From assembly GCA_002794775.1 (NCBI GenBank), contig NBAY01000061.1, positions 186,001 to 250,000 on the forward strand: DNA of 64,000 nt, given 5' to 3'. Of this stretch, positions 1-11,784 are shown piece by piece. Each line of letters begins with the position of its first letter. Within the stretch, counting starts at the first letter, position 1. The notes under the pieces were generated by a model. The model saw only the letters and a program-made list of their open reading frames with translations, was not told the DNA's origin and ran no database searches. The DNA comes from Porodaedalea pini (Eukaryota > Basidiomycota > Agaricomycetes > Hymenochaetales > Hymenochaetaceae). A program made the position numbers and the translations under genes.

Positions 1-2249
1 TGTTTTTAGACATGCGTGACGCTCTAGTCACGTGCTGTGCGCTATTTTGCCCGATACTTTTCTTTCTTTATTATTTTAATAAAGTTTTGACTGAGAGTTA
101 CACAACGCATCTTCCCTTAGGCAACCCCAAGGTGTTACGAATCCTGTTTAATGATAGATCTAGTTAATGAAATATGGTGGTAACGGACATCCTTGACGAG
201 TATCACTGGCATGTATGGACTATTTGGACCGCTGATCCACGTGAATCCCGCCTCGACTCTTACATTAACCACCATGTCGAGCGTCGACGACCCCCGGGAT
301 GCCAACTTGGAGGTGAAGCTTACTCTCCCGAACACATGGAACACAGGAGGCACAGGTGAACATCGCGTTTGCAAAAGAGTTAATTTCGGGTTGACATTTG
401 CGTCGGACAGACGGGTTCTCAGTGTCGAGTATGCTGCTCGCTGGCGCGGTCATGGTGACTCGTAATAGGTGCGTCTCGCTTGGCTCGTGGATACGCGAAT
501 GACATTGAGCTTCCATAACTGCAGGTTTCTTGCATGGCCCGCCATGGTGCTCGGCGTAAGCGGTTTCTTCAATCAGCATCCGCTACGCTCAAAGGAGTCT
601 GGGCCGTCGTGGCAGAGCCTTATGTGCGTCTTCTAACACGTATTTTTCTATCTTCAATGCATTGACAACTCGGTCCCCTTTTTTCCGCCGGTTCTCAAGC
701 TCGGGAATTTCCGCGCTCGTCATGTCGTACTTGCCCATGATCCTCATTGCAAAGCCCCCGATGCAGGTGCCCTTGGAGTCGACGGCGTGATGCAAACTAG
801 GAGCGCGCTTTATTTAGAATGCTTTGGTTGTGTGTGTCTGCCTATTATGTTCTTGCTGGACGTTCTCACTAGGAAGCCATCCTCGTGCTACAGACCACGC
901 GGATTTAGCCTCGCATCTAGGTTTATATTTGTCGCATCTGGTGGCTGTTCCAAACGTGTCAACCCAGAAGACAGTACTACTGAATGTTATGCTACTTTTT
1001 GCGGGAACCATCATTCGGATGTTCGCATTCGTCAAGTTTAGGACCGGAAGATGCATTCAGCCATGTGCGCCTGCCGAGAACGAGCAATGCGAGTGGCCGT
1101 TTTTTTTTCGCCGACGTCCACTCACTCTTAAGTCTGCGCCCTCATGACGCGTCAGGTGCTGTTTCGATTTTCAGGCTTGGAAACTCCTTGATGGCCTTCT
1201 ATAACACTGGCGAAGACTATACTCTTACTCCTGAACAGGTGTTCACTCAACAGGCTTTCTTTATCTTTGATATCACAAATTTGGTCGATAGTGTCGTCGC
1301 TATCTTCTCATCTTCGTCATCCGGATGCTCATGCGTTACTCGGATCAAGTACAAGCTCGCTTTCGCTTGTGTCATGCCGCATCGTACCAGCGGCTCGTCT
1401 CGTATCTGGGGTCGAGAACAGCTTCTCTCACAGGGATCCTAACCGTGTGCACGGGCCATCACACAATATCCAGCCAGCGTGAACCAGGTTTCTCGTGCCT
1501 CGACGAGTCTCCATGTGATAAGTCTTACATCTTTCTCCTTTTTTCTTCCGTCATCGAAGACTTCGCCAGACTGGAATTTTTATTTTCGAAGCGCTTCAAC
1601 ATCAATCGGCGCGTCGGAGACCAAACTCCGCTATACTTTCTTCTGCATGAGTAGCTTCACGGCCTGAGAAAACCGTCAGAACTAACTAAACAGAAGCATT
1701 CCGGATATTCCGATTCTTATACGTTTGCAAGTATGGTATTTCTTGAGATAGTGGGTCCCGATGCCAAATGAATAAGGGAGTTCCTCATCCCATGTACCTT
1801 GATGCCTTCTGCGGTTCAACTTGCCGTAAGTATTAAAAGTGATCTCCCCCAGGTTCAAGAACGAGAGAGGGAGTTCATGCGCGCAGATCGTGTGTCTGGC
1901 CTATCTGCACATGCAATCATGCTTCTTCGTATTCAAAGCCTGATGTATGGCGGCGAGAGGGGGGAGGTTTCCGGGATCATGAGACGCTCAGAAGTACGCA
2001 CACGCACCTTATGGGGTCGAGCCCGAGGACGTCTTAAAATCTACACCAACACAGATGAAGCAAGCGTCAATCCCATCTGTCTATCTATGTATACCAGAAA
2101 GAAAAAATCTGCCAGCTCCGTCGGAGTTCTCTTAACCTCTCATCTTCCCTCATCCCCAGTCTTCCCTTCCTCACACACACACTCTTCCTCTTCCTCAGCT
2201 CCCCCCCCCCCTCTCTCTCTTCCTCTTCCTTCCCGCCTGATAATTCTCA
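1..2249. other. Region without a defensible gene; pyrimidine-rich leader at its right end
   Basis: I recognise no gene family here on either strand. A 68-codon minus-strand stretch at 589-795 has protein-like composition (contains GKYDMTSAEIPELENRR) and could be an exon or relic, but its neighbours on that strand do not join into a recognisable protein. The last 100 bases (about 2,145-2,245) are a C/T-rich tract with short CA, TC and poly-C runs directly before the ATG at 2,250. That looks like a fungal promoter/5' leader for the thioesterase gene. Confidence 0.5.
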
Positions 2250-3210
2250 ATGTCTTCCGACAACTCCCTTGGCTCTTCTCCTGCGAAGCCATCTACCCAA
2301 GCAAAGGCATGGGTCGATCCCGCTGCGCTCCCGAGCGCAGATTATACCATGCTCGCGCACCCAGACGCAGCAAACATTGCGGGGAACGTGCCTACACGCG
2401 TGAAGCAACTCGCGCTGAACACATTTGCGTCCTACGGCGTCGGTGATGCGGCCGCGTTCGGGCACGCCGCCGGCCGTCAAGTGCGCTTTGTTCGCATCGA
2501 CGTCGAGGGACCCGGGCTTCCCGACTACTCGGACGGGGAAGGAAGTAGCCCAGAGGGGAAGTACGATGGAGGCGCGGCGACGTCGGCAACGGCGGTGGCG
2601 GAGTTGGTTGTCGATAAATGTGCGTCCTGTTGACGACCATCGATTACCAAACGTCGTCGTGTTTAGATCTGATGATTAACGTCGCAGCGATGGTAAATGG
2701 AAACGGAATGATGCACGGCGGATGCATAGCCTATTTCATCGACAAGTTCGTTCGGCAGATTTTTTTCAGCAAACCTTATCTGTGCACCATTGGGAAATGA
2801 CTGACCCATTCGTCTAGCTGCGGGAGCGTTCCGCTCGTCGTACTTGGCGTAGTACGCGCCCGAAACGGAGTCGGTGTCACGCAAGCACTGAACATCCTCT
2901 TCCATGCACCGGCACCGCTGTTTGTACCCGGTCTCCGTCTACCCCTCTTCGGTCAGAGAAGCTGACTCCGAGGTGTTCATAGTGGATCAACGCTAAAGAT
3001 TATCAGCACATCTCTAGCTCTAGGCGGACGCTCCATGACGTCCAAATGCGAGGTATGTTCTGCTTCTCACTACCTCTTCTAAAGGCCCCGAAAAAAAAAG
3101 TCGAGCCCGACTGACTATTTCTTGATTTGTCCGGTCCACAGATATTCAACAACTCTACGGGCCGTCTCGTTGCGTCTGCCTTCATAAACAAAATGGAGCC
3201 AAAGCTGTGA
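2250..3210 (+). CDS. Thioesterase superfamily protein (ACOT13/PaaI-like hot-dog fold)
   Basis: This is a five-exon gene for a probable small acyl-CoA thioesterase. The ATG follows a pyrimidine-rich leader. Intron 1 is 2,620-2,666 and intron 2 is 2,746-2,817; splicing both gives the hot-dog-fold block NGMMHGGCIAYFIDNCGS, in which the HGG segment and following Asp are typical of 4HBT/ACOT13-like proteins. The reading continues through LVVLGVVRARNGVGVTQALN. A third intron starts near 2,924 and its acceptor is uncertain (2,982 or 2,998). A fourth starts at a GTATGT donor after TSKCE, and the last exon ends INKMEPKL. Family members hydrolyse acyl-CoA esters in mitochondria or cytosol; the substrate here is unknown. 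The gene lies tail-to-tail with HMG-CoA lyase, 109 bases apart. The family is fairly certain, the exact exon 3/4 border is not. Confidence 0.82.
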
Positions 3211-3319
3211 ATAGCACGTAGAAAGCAATGCACAAAATACTATACAAATGTGTTCTTACTGCAATTTAGATTCCAATCCATGTAGTCCTACACAACCTCC
3301 TCCTGTATCGCTTGCTTTC

Positions 3320-4532
3320 TTACGTCGTCGCTTCTTTCTGCTTGCTCTCTTGCCGAAGCTTGGCCGCGCGGTAGGCGCGTCCGGCACGGCTGGTGTTCTC
3401 CCGGCCGAGTTGCTCCGAAATCCAGAAGCCGGTTTCAACAAGTGCGGGCAGGTCGCCTGCTACATTGTAGCCTGAGTCTTGCAGTGCGTGAAGGACGTCC
3501 TCCGTTGCGACGTTGCCCGTCGCGCCAGGTGAATATGGGCACCCGCCAAGACCGGCGATGGACGCGTCAAATGTGCGCACACCTACGGAAAGCGCAGCGA
3601 AGACGTTCGAAACTCCCGTTCCAAAGGTGTCGTGGAACTAGACAGACTCGGACTTAATGACTAAAATATTTGTATCTTTTTATTTCACTCACATGTCCCT
3701 GATATTTAATGTCAGTTTAAATCTTATTGACACGGAAACGGAGCACTCACAGCTAGGTTTCGGACCGGGATTGTGCTTGCAACTACTGAGAGCATGTCAA
3801 GTACAGTTCCTGGCGTACCCGTTCCAGTCGTGTCTCCGAGGCTCACTTCATAACAACCCATATCGAGCAGCGCACGGCTCACGTCACGCACGCGCTTGTA
3901 ATCAGCGCGTCCGCTGTACGGACACGAGATCACCACACTAACGTATCCACGCACACGAAGACCTGCTGCTGCAGCGCGTTCTGCGACCGGCGCGAGACGC
4001 TCTAGTGACTCCTTAACGGTACAATTCGTATTCGCGCGACTGAACGCGTCCGTCGCGGCAGCGAAGACAGCGATCTCGTCCGTCGGAAGTGGTACGTCCG
4101 TCTTGGACGGAGAAGCCAAGAGTACGAGAAGGTCGTCCAGGCCTCGACTGTTCGGAACAAGGACAGGATAGTGTACATTTGGATGTCGCTCCATTCGCGA
4201 AAGTACGTCTGCAGTACCCGCCATCTACATTAATATAAATTAAAAGACTCCGCTGCTTGACTGGTGCGCTAAAGACGCACCTGAGGTACCCACTTCGGAC
4301 TAACGAAACTTCCGGACTCAATCGTTGTCATCCCTGCCCGCCCAAGTCGGTTTATTAGCTCGACCTTGACGGAGGGCGGGATTACGGCCTTCTCATTCTG
4401 AAGACCATCGCGCGGGCCAACCTCCACAATATTCACGAAGTTTGGGTGTCTTGAAACAGTCGCTAGAGTGCGTTTGCACTTCAATATATTTCCTGCTCGC
4501 AGCCGGAGAGCGTTCATGGGAGACAAGTTCAA
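3320..4532 (-). CDS. Hydroxymethylglutaryl-CoA lyase, mitochondrial
   Basis: The enzyme cleaves HMG-CoA to acetyl-CoA and acetoacetate in leucine degradation. There are three phase-0 exons: 4,532-4,281, 4,224-3,751 and about 3,637-3,320. The protein is about 348 residues. The N-terminus is basic ([20 protein letters not shown]), as expected of a mitochondrial presequence; a second Met (4,517) is also a possible start. Family hallmarks are [30 protein letters not shown] across the first splice, [18 protein letters not shown], and the HMG-CoA lyase signature [22 protein letters not shown] with its catalytic Cys. Donors and acceptors are canonical, and the joined frame matches the family without gaps. 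No peroxisomal C-terminal signal is seen (it ends KEATT). It diverges from IRE1 with 275 bases between the start codons. Confidence 0.95.
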
Positions 4533-4807
4533 GAATATAGTAAGTACTGTATACGCGCGTTACCGTAAGCTAATTGTATTCGTGCGAATATTCCCACGAA
4601 TAGGACTCTTACCTTGAACAACAGACGTGTTAAGCGTCTGCGCACTTACCATCTTGCTTTGACACTCACTTTCTTATATATAACGGTTTTAAGTCTGTGC
4701 TGTGGTCTATCCACTCATAAACCTCATTCTAGACTATCTTTGGACGTCTTGGGGCTGCGAACTTCAGAGTGTGGCGGAACCTCAAACGGTGATGCTCATG
4801 CACCATC
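4533..4807. promoter_or_regulatory. Shared divergent promoter region of HMG-CoA lyase and IRE1
   Basis: These 275 bases separate two opposed start codons, so they must contain both promoters and leaders. A TATATATAA run at about 4,675-4,683 lies about 125 bases before the IRE1 ATG and could be its TATA element. No clear binding motif was identified by eye. Confidence 0.55.
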
Positions 4808-7800
4808 ATGACCCCGCTCTCTCGTCTATCTAATGCGCTCTTGACTTGCGTTGCTCTCGTGTCTACGTGCTTGTCCGAAAAGTTCGCAGTTAGAAATGTT
4901 ATTCAGGAACGAAAGCTGTCTCTGGAACCGGTCGAGCAATACCACTTTCTTCCGCCTATAAAGACGTCCCACGGCGGCTCTGAGGACGAGCTCGAGCTGC
5001 TTGATATATGCCTTGTCGCATCGGTAGATGGCAAGTTTCATGCGTTGAACCGCTCATCTGGACAGGTCTTGTGGTCGATGGGCGCGTCTGCAGCCGCAGC
5101 ATCTCCAGCTGCGCTTGGTCCTCTGGTTCGCACGCAGCACGCCGATCCCGATCCAGTACACGATGATGGCGAGTCCAAGGAACTGTACATTATTGAACCT
5201 CAGTCAGGAGACATATATGTTCTTCCAAAGGCGGACGAGCCGCTGCAGCGTTTGCCCTTTTCTATGGCACAGCTGGTCGACATGTCACCATTTAGTTTCT
5301 CAGGCGACGATGAACACCGTGTCTTTGTCGGGAAGAAGGAAACGTCGCTACTATTGCTCGAACTAGAAACGGGGCGCTTGAAAGGCACGGTCAACTCGGA
5401 GTGCCCGTGGGACCCATTTGGCGATCCGGACCTTGAGCAATCGAGTGCGGAGCTGGATTTGGACGAGCTGGATGGGACGAAACCACCAAAGATCAAGCCG
5501 GTATCTACGGAGGTTCTCATTGGTAGGACAGGTATGTCTACGGTACGCATTTCTCCAATGGCGCGAGCTCATGACTATAGACTACCATGTTTCGATCCAT
5601 ACGCGTCCGCGCAGTCCATCTGAGCCCAAGCCGCCGGTACAGACCCTGACGTTCTCGACGTACGGGCCGAATAACGAAGACCTTCCGATGCAGTCGACAT
5701 ACAGTCGGACGCCGGACGACATGTACATCCAGCCGACGTCGGCCGGCGAGGTCATGTCCTTCCGAACCTCGAGCGAGAGGTCGGGGTCGGTGCCGCTCTG
5801 GGGGGTGACTTTCAAGAGCCCCATCGTTGCCGTCTTTGATGTGCTACAATCATCGAAGCGCCAAAACCCTATGGTCTTGCTCCAGCCGCAGCCACGTCTG
5901 CAAGAATTCATCCCGAACTTCGCGAGCGATTCGAACCTCGATGTCGGCGCAACATATATTGGTCTCATTTCGGAGAACCGTGCACTCTTCGCACTCAGCC
6001 CTGCGCATTTCCCGCTTGCAGTCTTCGCACAGTTGAACTATAACTTTGCGGGACGGAAGCGATTGCCGACTATCGACGCGCCGACCGGCTACGAGCCAGA
6101 TGCGGAGAATGGGGAACGGGACCTTCCGCTTAGTGTCGATGACGTGACGCGTCTGCTGAAGGAACGTGCTCGATGTACGAATGGTAAATGGGATCGGTCC
6201 TGCGTCGTCGGAGCGCGTCCCGTGGCGGCTGCGGATCAGAGCCGTCTCAGCCGACTCCTGCCTGACCGCCCATTTGAGCCTGAAACTACGGAGGTGCGTG
6301 ACGCCCCACTCCAATTTGGGTCTGGTGGAATAGGGAATGGTAGTCAGGCCGTGCTTGAGAATGAACAGATAGGGCCCGGATTAGGCAGGCAAGCGCAGGC
6401 GCTTAGTGGAGGCGCAATGGCGCTCGCGATTTTCCTAGTTGGCCTTTGGTATATCTCGCGGAAGACGAGAACGGGAAGAGAAGGAGGAAGGACTGTGACC
6501 ACGCCCGCGGAAGTCCATGTGCAAGCTGAAAAACCGGCTGAGCGACATGTCCAAATCGTAGATTTCGCAGAAGCCAAACCACTTCCAGCACTTCCAGAAC
6601 CTATACTGCCCACTGGTTCTGTCAGTTCGCCTTCGTCTAACTCAGACGATTTTGTCATCATTCCTTCAACTCCCAAACCCCAAACACCCGAAACTCCGAC
6701 TCTAAATAAGACGGTTGCGATTGAAGCAGTTGAAGAGGCAGAGGCCGACGAAGACAGCGGTCACGAGGGTGATAATGCGGCCACTCCGGGAAGGAAGAAG
6801 GGGACGAGACGAAGAAAACGAGGAAAGAAGAATAAGGGGAATGTCGTTGCGAATGGCGACGAGCCTGTCGGAGAGGCCAAAGACGGAGTAGAGGATGGGA
6901 ATGGAGATGAGGTGTCCCCTGCTCCAATACCTGTTCCAGTCCTGACGCCATCGCCCTCTGTACAAGGTGCTCCTCCATTGCAACAGCTAGTGGTGTCTGA
7001 AGAAGTATTAGGTGCGTTCTTCTCTTGCTTTTTATCATGCTCTACTAACGCTCTCAAAAGGATACGGCTCTCATGGCACTGTCGTTTATCGTGGCTCGTT
7101 GCAAGGACGTGCGGTGGCAGTGAAGCGCCTTCTGCAGGACTTCGTAACTCTCGCCTCCCGAGAAGTGATGATCTTGCAGGAGTCCGACGACCACCCTAAC
7201 GTAATTCGTTACTACTACCAAGAGTCACATGCGAATTTCCTTTACATCGCACTGGAGCTCTGTCCCGCGTCACTAGCAGATGTCATCGAGCATCCAGACT
7301 TGCACCGCGAACTCTCAAATGCATTTGACCCAAAACGTGCGTTACAGCAGATCGCAGCGGGCTTGCGGCATTTACACGCCCTAAAAATTGTACACCGTGA
7401 CATCAAGCCGCAGAACATCCTCATCTCTGCTGCGAAACGAGGCGTGGGCGTTATGGCCGGACATCGCATGCTTATATCTGACTTTGGGCTTTGCAAGCGG
7501 CTTGAGGTCGATCAGACGAGCTTCCTGCCTACTGCTCATGGTGCGGGGGCTGCTGGCACGGTGGGCTGGCGCGCGCCTGAGATCCTGCGCGGTGAAGTCA
7601 ATCTTGACGAACCACCCGCGGATGATTCCACGCAGTCGTCTCGAGGCAGCAGCGTTGGCACCGCTACGAATGGATCTGTGCCTAAGCCAACGCGCCTTAC
7701 GAAATCTGTCGATATTTTTGCGTTGGGCTGCCTTTTCTACTATATCCTCACTGGTGGTGGACATCCGTTCGGTGATCGGTACGAGCGGGAGGTGAATATC

Positions 7801-8469
7801 CTGAAGGATGCCAAGTCTCTTAGCGCTTTAGAATCTTTCGGTGAGGAAGGACTAGAGGCGATCGACCTTATTACTCTCATGCTAGACCCCGAAGCATCTA
7901 AGAGGTACAGTTGATTTATCAGGTCCTAATTTATGTACTGACATGAATTTCCACAGACCAGACACCACCACTTGCCTTACACATCCCTTCTTCTGGAACC
8001 CGGCCCGACGACTAGCATTCCTGCAGGATGCCTCGGATCGATTCGAGATTATGTGCAGAGATCCGCGTGATGCCGACCTTATCGAGCTGGAGAAAGGTGC
8101 CTTTGGCGTCGTCGGTAATGACTGGCAGAGCCGTCTAGATAAGGTCTTCCTCGAAAATCTCGGCAAGTTCAGGAAGTATGACGGCAAGTCTGTGCAGGAT
8201 CTCATGCGTGCCCTGCGGAACAAAGTACGCAATTCATCATTAGACCGAACTGATACTTTGATACAGCTGCTGACGGTGCCAAATAGAAACATCACTATCA
8301 GGACCTCCCCGAAAACGTCAAGCGGCATCTTGGGCCCCTCCCAGATGGCTTCCTCTCTTACTTCACTCATCGCTTTCCTCATCTTTTCATGCACGTCCAC
8401 TCTGTCGTGTCCCGGACAAATCTTCGCTACGAGTCCATGTTCAAGTCCTACTTTGAGCTCTCCGACTAA
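4808..8469 (+). CDS. IRE1: IRE1-type ER stress sensor: transmembrane kinase/endoribonuclease
   Basis: This is the unfolded-protein-response sensor. A luminal domain detects misfolded proteins, and the cytosolic kinase-RNase performs non-conventional mRNA splicing. There are five exons: 4,808-5,531, 5,581-7,011, 7,061-7,904, 7,957-8,224 and 8,287-8,469. They total 3,450 nt, or 1,149 residues. A signal peptide covers residues 1-23; the luminal beta-propeller includes ASVDGKFHALNRSSGQVLW. The membrane helix is about residues 515-535 (GGAMALAIFLVGLWYIS), followed by a basic, acidic-rich linker. The kinase starts near 719 (GYGSHGTVVYRG), with Lys740, HRDIKPQN near 831 and DFG near 859. The KEN RNase domain (about 1,010-1,149) keeps Tyr1074, Arg1087, Asn1088 and His1092, with the same spacing as the catalytic set of yeast Ire1. 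The last intron falls directly between the RN and HH catalytic residues. Everything needed for activity appears intact. Confidence 0.97.
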
Positions 8470-9506
8470 TCCTCCCACTTCTGATGTGATCGCTTACAAC
8501 CCCTGCTGCTTTTATCACCGCATTTTCGATCCCCTATCTACCTATGTTATCGCACGTTTTCTTATTAACACTTATTTGCTGTCGTGGACTCCGGGCTTGT
8601 ACTTGTATACTATCATCTCACACATTCCACTGCATTCTGTTTCAAGATAGTCAATGGCACTTGTCTTATGATAGACTACTAAGAATACTTACTATCAGTT
8701 CGCTGTATCTAAGAGCGAAGTTTGTAGACAAGGAAGCATTCATTCGACAATACACTAAGCATGGCATGTATTTTAAGCAATGATCATACAAAAAGCGGAG
8801 CTGTGATGGAAGGTCGGGTGGGAAGATCTCCATGCCAGGTCGAGTCTATCAGATTCAAACAGTGAGGCGAGACCTACCTTATGGATAGGTTAAATATACC
8901 CACTAGAGTTCATTTAGCTACCTATAATAGACTCAAATTTGACTGACGAGCTCGGGGCTCGGCTCAGAAATTGTTATGTGTTGTTTGTAATTGTTTGTGC
9001 TGTGCTTCTGACGTTCGGCCGTGCCGCGTCGCATCGCATGATGAACCTTTACTCTATACATGATTAGGGCTGGTCCAAGACGTCTATACGCTGACATCTG
9101 GCGCGCAGACTTAAGGCGCTTGTGTTGGACTACAGAGTGTGGATTGCCTGAGCTCTTGGGCTGATTTCTTATTCAGATCTGTCGATTGAATCACAGGGTT
9201 TTTCTAGCGGCGGAGATGCGGTCAACACGACGAAGACTATATTGTGTCGAACGCTACTACAGCAGATCCTTTTTGATTCGCCATGATCAAGTTGGTTGAA
9301 TATGTGACATTCGTGCCTTCTCAGGCACTCTTTATGATCCCCGAACAAATCTTGAGGACTCGATAAAGATGGCCATCTGCGCACTGGTCCTCTCTGCCCT
9401 TGACATCTTCGTTACCACACTGCAAGATCACCTATCCCCTCCTGAGTTTCCCATCCGCAGGTCTTGCAGAAGAGTTCAGCTCCGTTTTTGCTAGTCATAC
9501 GGACAA
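8470..9506. other. Intergenic region between IRE1 and a DUF6533 gene
   Basis: It contains the IRE1 3' untranslated region and the promoter of the next gene. Short open frames here show no family resemblance. I see no RNA gene or repeat. Confidence 0.6.
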
Positions 9507-11349
9507 ATGTCTGAGTCCTCCTGCATTACGCTGTCCTGCGAAATCGAGGAGTTGAAGAATGGTCTAAATGTTATATTCCTCTCGAAGCTTGTTAGCAGTA
9601 TGTCTTCCGTCGCAGACGTTATTCTACATCCTGATCCACATTTGGTTTCTTCCAGTCGCCTCCTACACCGTTCTGATATACGACTACTGTGAGTTGCATT
9701 TTGATCTCAATCGCAACCTCCACTTTCTATTTAACCTGGTGACTGGCGTCTTGTTCAGTTCTGACGTTTGGGAGAGAGAAGGAGTTGATATGGGTTTGTG
9801 ATGGGTTCAGCTGCTTTCCTCGTGTGTTCTGAGATACTAACGGTGATGGTCTGTCGAAAACATGTGCAGCACTGTGCAAAATTCAACGTTGGAAAGATCC
9901 TTTTTCTCTCGGTACTTTGAAAGCCACCTCCGTGAATCAGCCTGAGTCTACTCATTAATGCCTTTTAAATTACAGATTCGCTATTTCACCCTCTTTGTCA
10001 TGACGTACGTCTGTAATGTTTACTTTTTGCTCAGTCGCGATTGAAGAGTCTTCGGCAGGTTTGTTATTACTCGTGAGATAGCTCGGGCTGATAATGTTCA
10101 AGTCCTCGAATTCTAACGCCAGATGGGATAATGATGTTCACGGATGGGCTATCCAAGGAGGTAAAACAGCTATCAATTGCTTGACACTACTCTTGCTTAC
10201 ATGGCTATTTTAGACGTCTGTCACTTCACTCTGCAATCAGATACATTACACGCAAGCTCATGAACCTTCTGACATGAAATTTATAACCGTATAGGTGTAA
10301 GTCAAGTCGATAAGCAGCGTGTCAATTATCTTATGTCGTTTACCAGGCCTTGCTTGGGTGCGATTCCACTGGATCGCTGGTTTAATCACTGTCATGCTTG
10401 CAGAATGTACATGTGTTCTCCTACTGATACAATGTGATGGAAACACGACCTGACAAGTTCTGCACAGTGACACTTCAGGTCAGACTTTATGCCATGTACG
10501 GCAAGACACGCACAATCTTGCTGTTCATGATCTTCACCTTTCTCACAACATTTGGGATCATCCTGATGTTTATCGCCCGACTTTTTACAAAAGAAGATGG
10601 CGAGCCTTTCTCGTCCTGCTCCCCTCCCTAATTAATTCCCTTCCTCTCTTTACGACATATACTCTCGCTGATTCGTCCAACTCTGTCATAATTCAAAATC
10701 CAACAGCGACGTTCTTCCACCCATTTCCAGATAACGAGCTCTTGATCTGCATTCCTTCGAACGTCCCAGGCTTCTATATCGATGTCTGGGTACCGCTCTT
10801 CGTGCACGAATTCGTCCTCTTGGCACTGGCAGTCAACAAAGGCGTTCAGAGCGTCAGGGCACATCATAAATCTGGCTACGTGAGCCGCCTCATTGTGTTC
10901 CTTGTGAAAGACTCGGTGCTTTATTACTTTAGGTGCGTTTGCTTCGGAATGTCGTACTGTGCTAATGTGCTAACATTTTGTGAATAGTGTCTTTAGTGTC
11001 TCTCTTTCGTTGGAGCTAGTCTGGGCGATCGGTGGAGTAAGTACCCCTTTCGCTTCAACATTTTTTTCTCTCTAACGAGCACAAATTTGACATCACACTC
11101 TTTACATTGTCACAGGTGAACTACATCGAGCTGCCTTACGGACTCGTCGTGGTCATTGTGAGCACTATGTGCCAGCGCATGCTCCTGCAGATCAAAAGCC
11201 ACTTCAACCGTCGAGAGGAAATCATTACTACCCCTAGCTGGCTCGCGTCCAGTCAAGGATCCGGGGGAGTCGTGCACGATAAAGGACTGGGAAGCGAGCA
11301 TAACGTCTATGAAGAGAATATCATGCTTTCGACGTTCCGCTCTCGATAA
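9507..11349 (+). CDS. DUF6533-type multi-pass membrane protein (copy A)
   Basis: Basidiomycete-specific integral membrane family of unknown function. The start MSESSCITLSCEIEELKNGL opens an exon ending at 9,597. After the intron the frame reads IASYTVLIYDY, then FLTFGREKELIW, then KFNVGKILFLS, then RYFTLFVMTY. This is the ordered N-terminal DUF6533 block, spread over several tiny exons with GT/AG borders. Later exons read LAWVRFHWIAGLITVMLA, VRLYAMYGKTRTILLFMIF, a long exon at about 10,734-10,933 (VPLFVHEFVLLALAVNKG), SLELVWAIGG, and a final exon with VNYIELPYGLVVVIVSTMCQ ending ENIMLSTFRSR. Hydrophobic segments suggest about seven helices. An inverted paralogue lies at 23,180-24,883 with the same exon order and ends. 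Exact borders of the short middle exons are approximate. Confidence 0.85.
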
Positions 11350-11784
11350 AGGCATAATTTGCCAGTCATCAGACAGGTTGTGCGCCGTAATGCGCAGATG
11401 ATATATGTACCTAACAACTCACGGCTATTTGAGATTCAAACATCGATTTTACGGTATTATTACTGTAAGGCGCCAGGGTGAAGCAAGAGACCGCTATGAA
11501 GTAAGAAACTTAGTAATGCAATTTGAGTATCGTCATGAACGTCCGGGTGAAATTGCAGGAACACAAGTGAACAGGCACGTGTATGCGTCAAAGCAGGTGA
11601 ATACAGAGAGCAGTTAGGCGCAGGGAAAGAGGAGTGGCGAAGATTCGAGAGAATATCGACATTTATGAGTGCAAAACAAAGAAAACATGGTGAAGAACAA
11701 CATGAGTAGACGAAAACATGCAATAACCAGCACACAATGATACAAAGGGACGCGAGAGAAGAAGGGTAGGAGAAGAACGACAAG
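11350..11784. other. Tail-to-tail intergenic spacer
   Basis: It separates the stop codons of two convergent genes and holds their 3' untranslated regions. No gene or repeat is seen. Confidence 0.6.

Noticed and set aside
589..795. A protein-like minus-strand stretch in the first kilobase
   Set aside because: No family recognised and no exon-intron continuation found, so it is mentioned only within the region entry.
1799..2446. A 215-codon plus-strand frame upstream of and across the thioesterase start
   Set aside because: Low-complexity translation of the pyrimidine-rich leader; it overlaps the real thioesterase exon in another frame and resembles no family.
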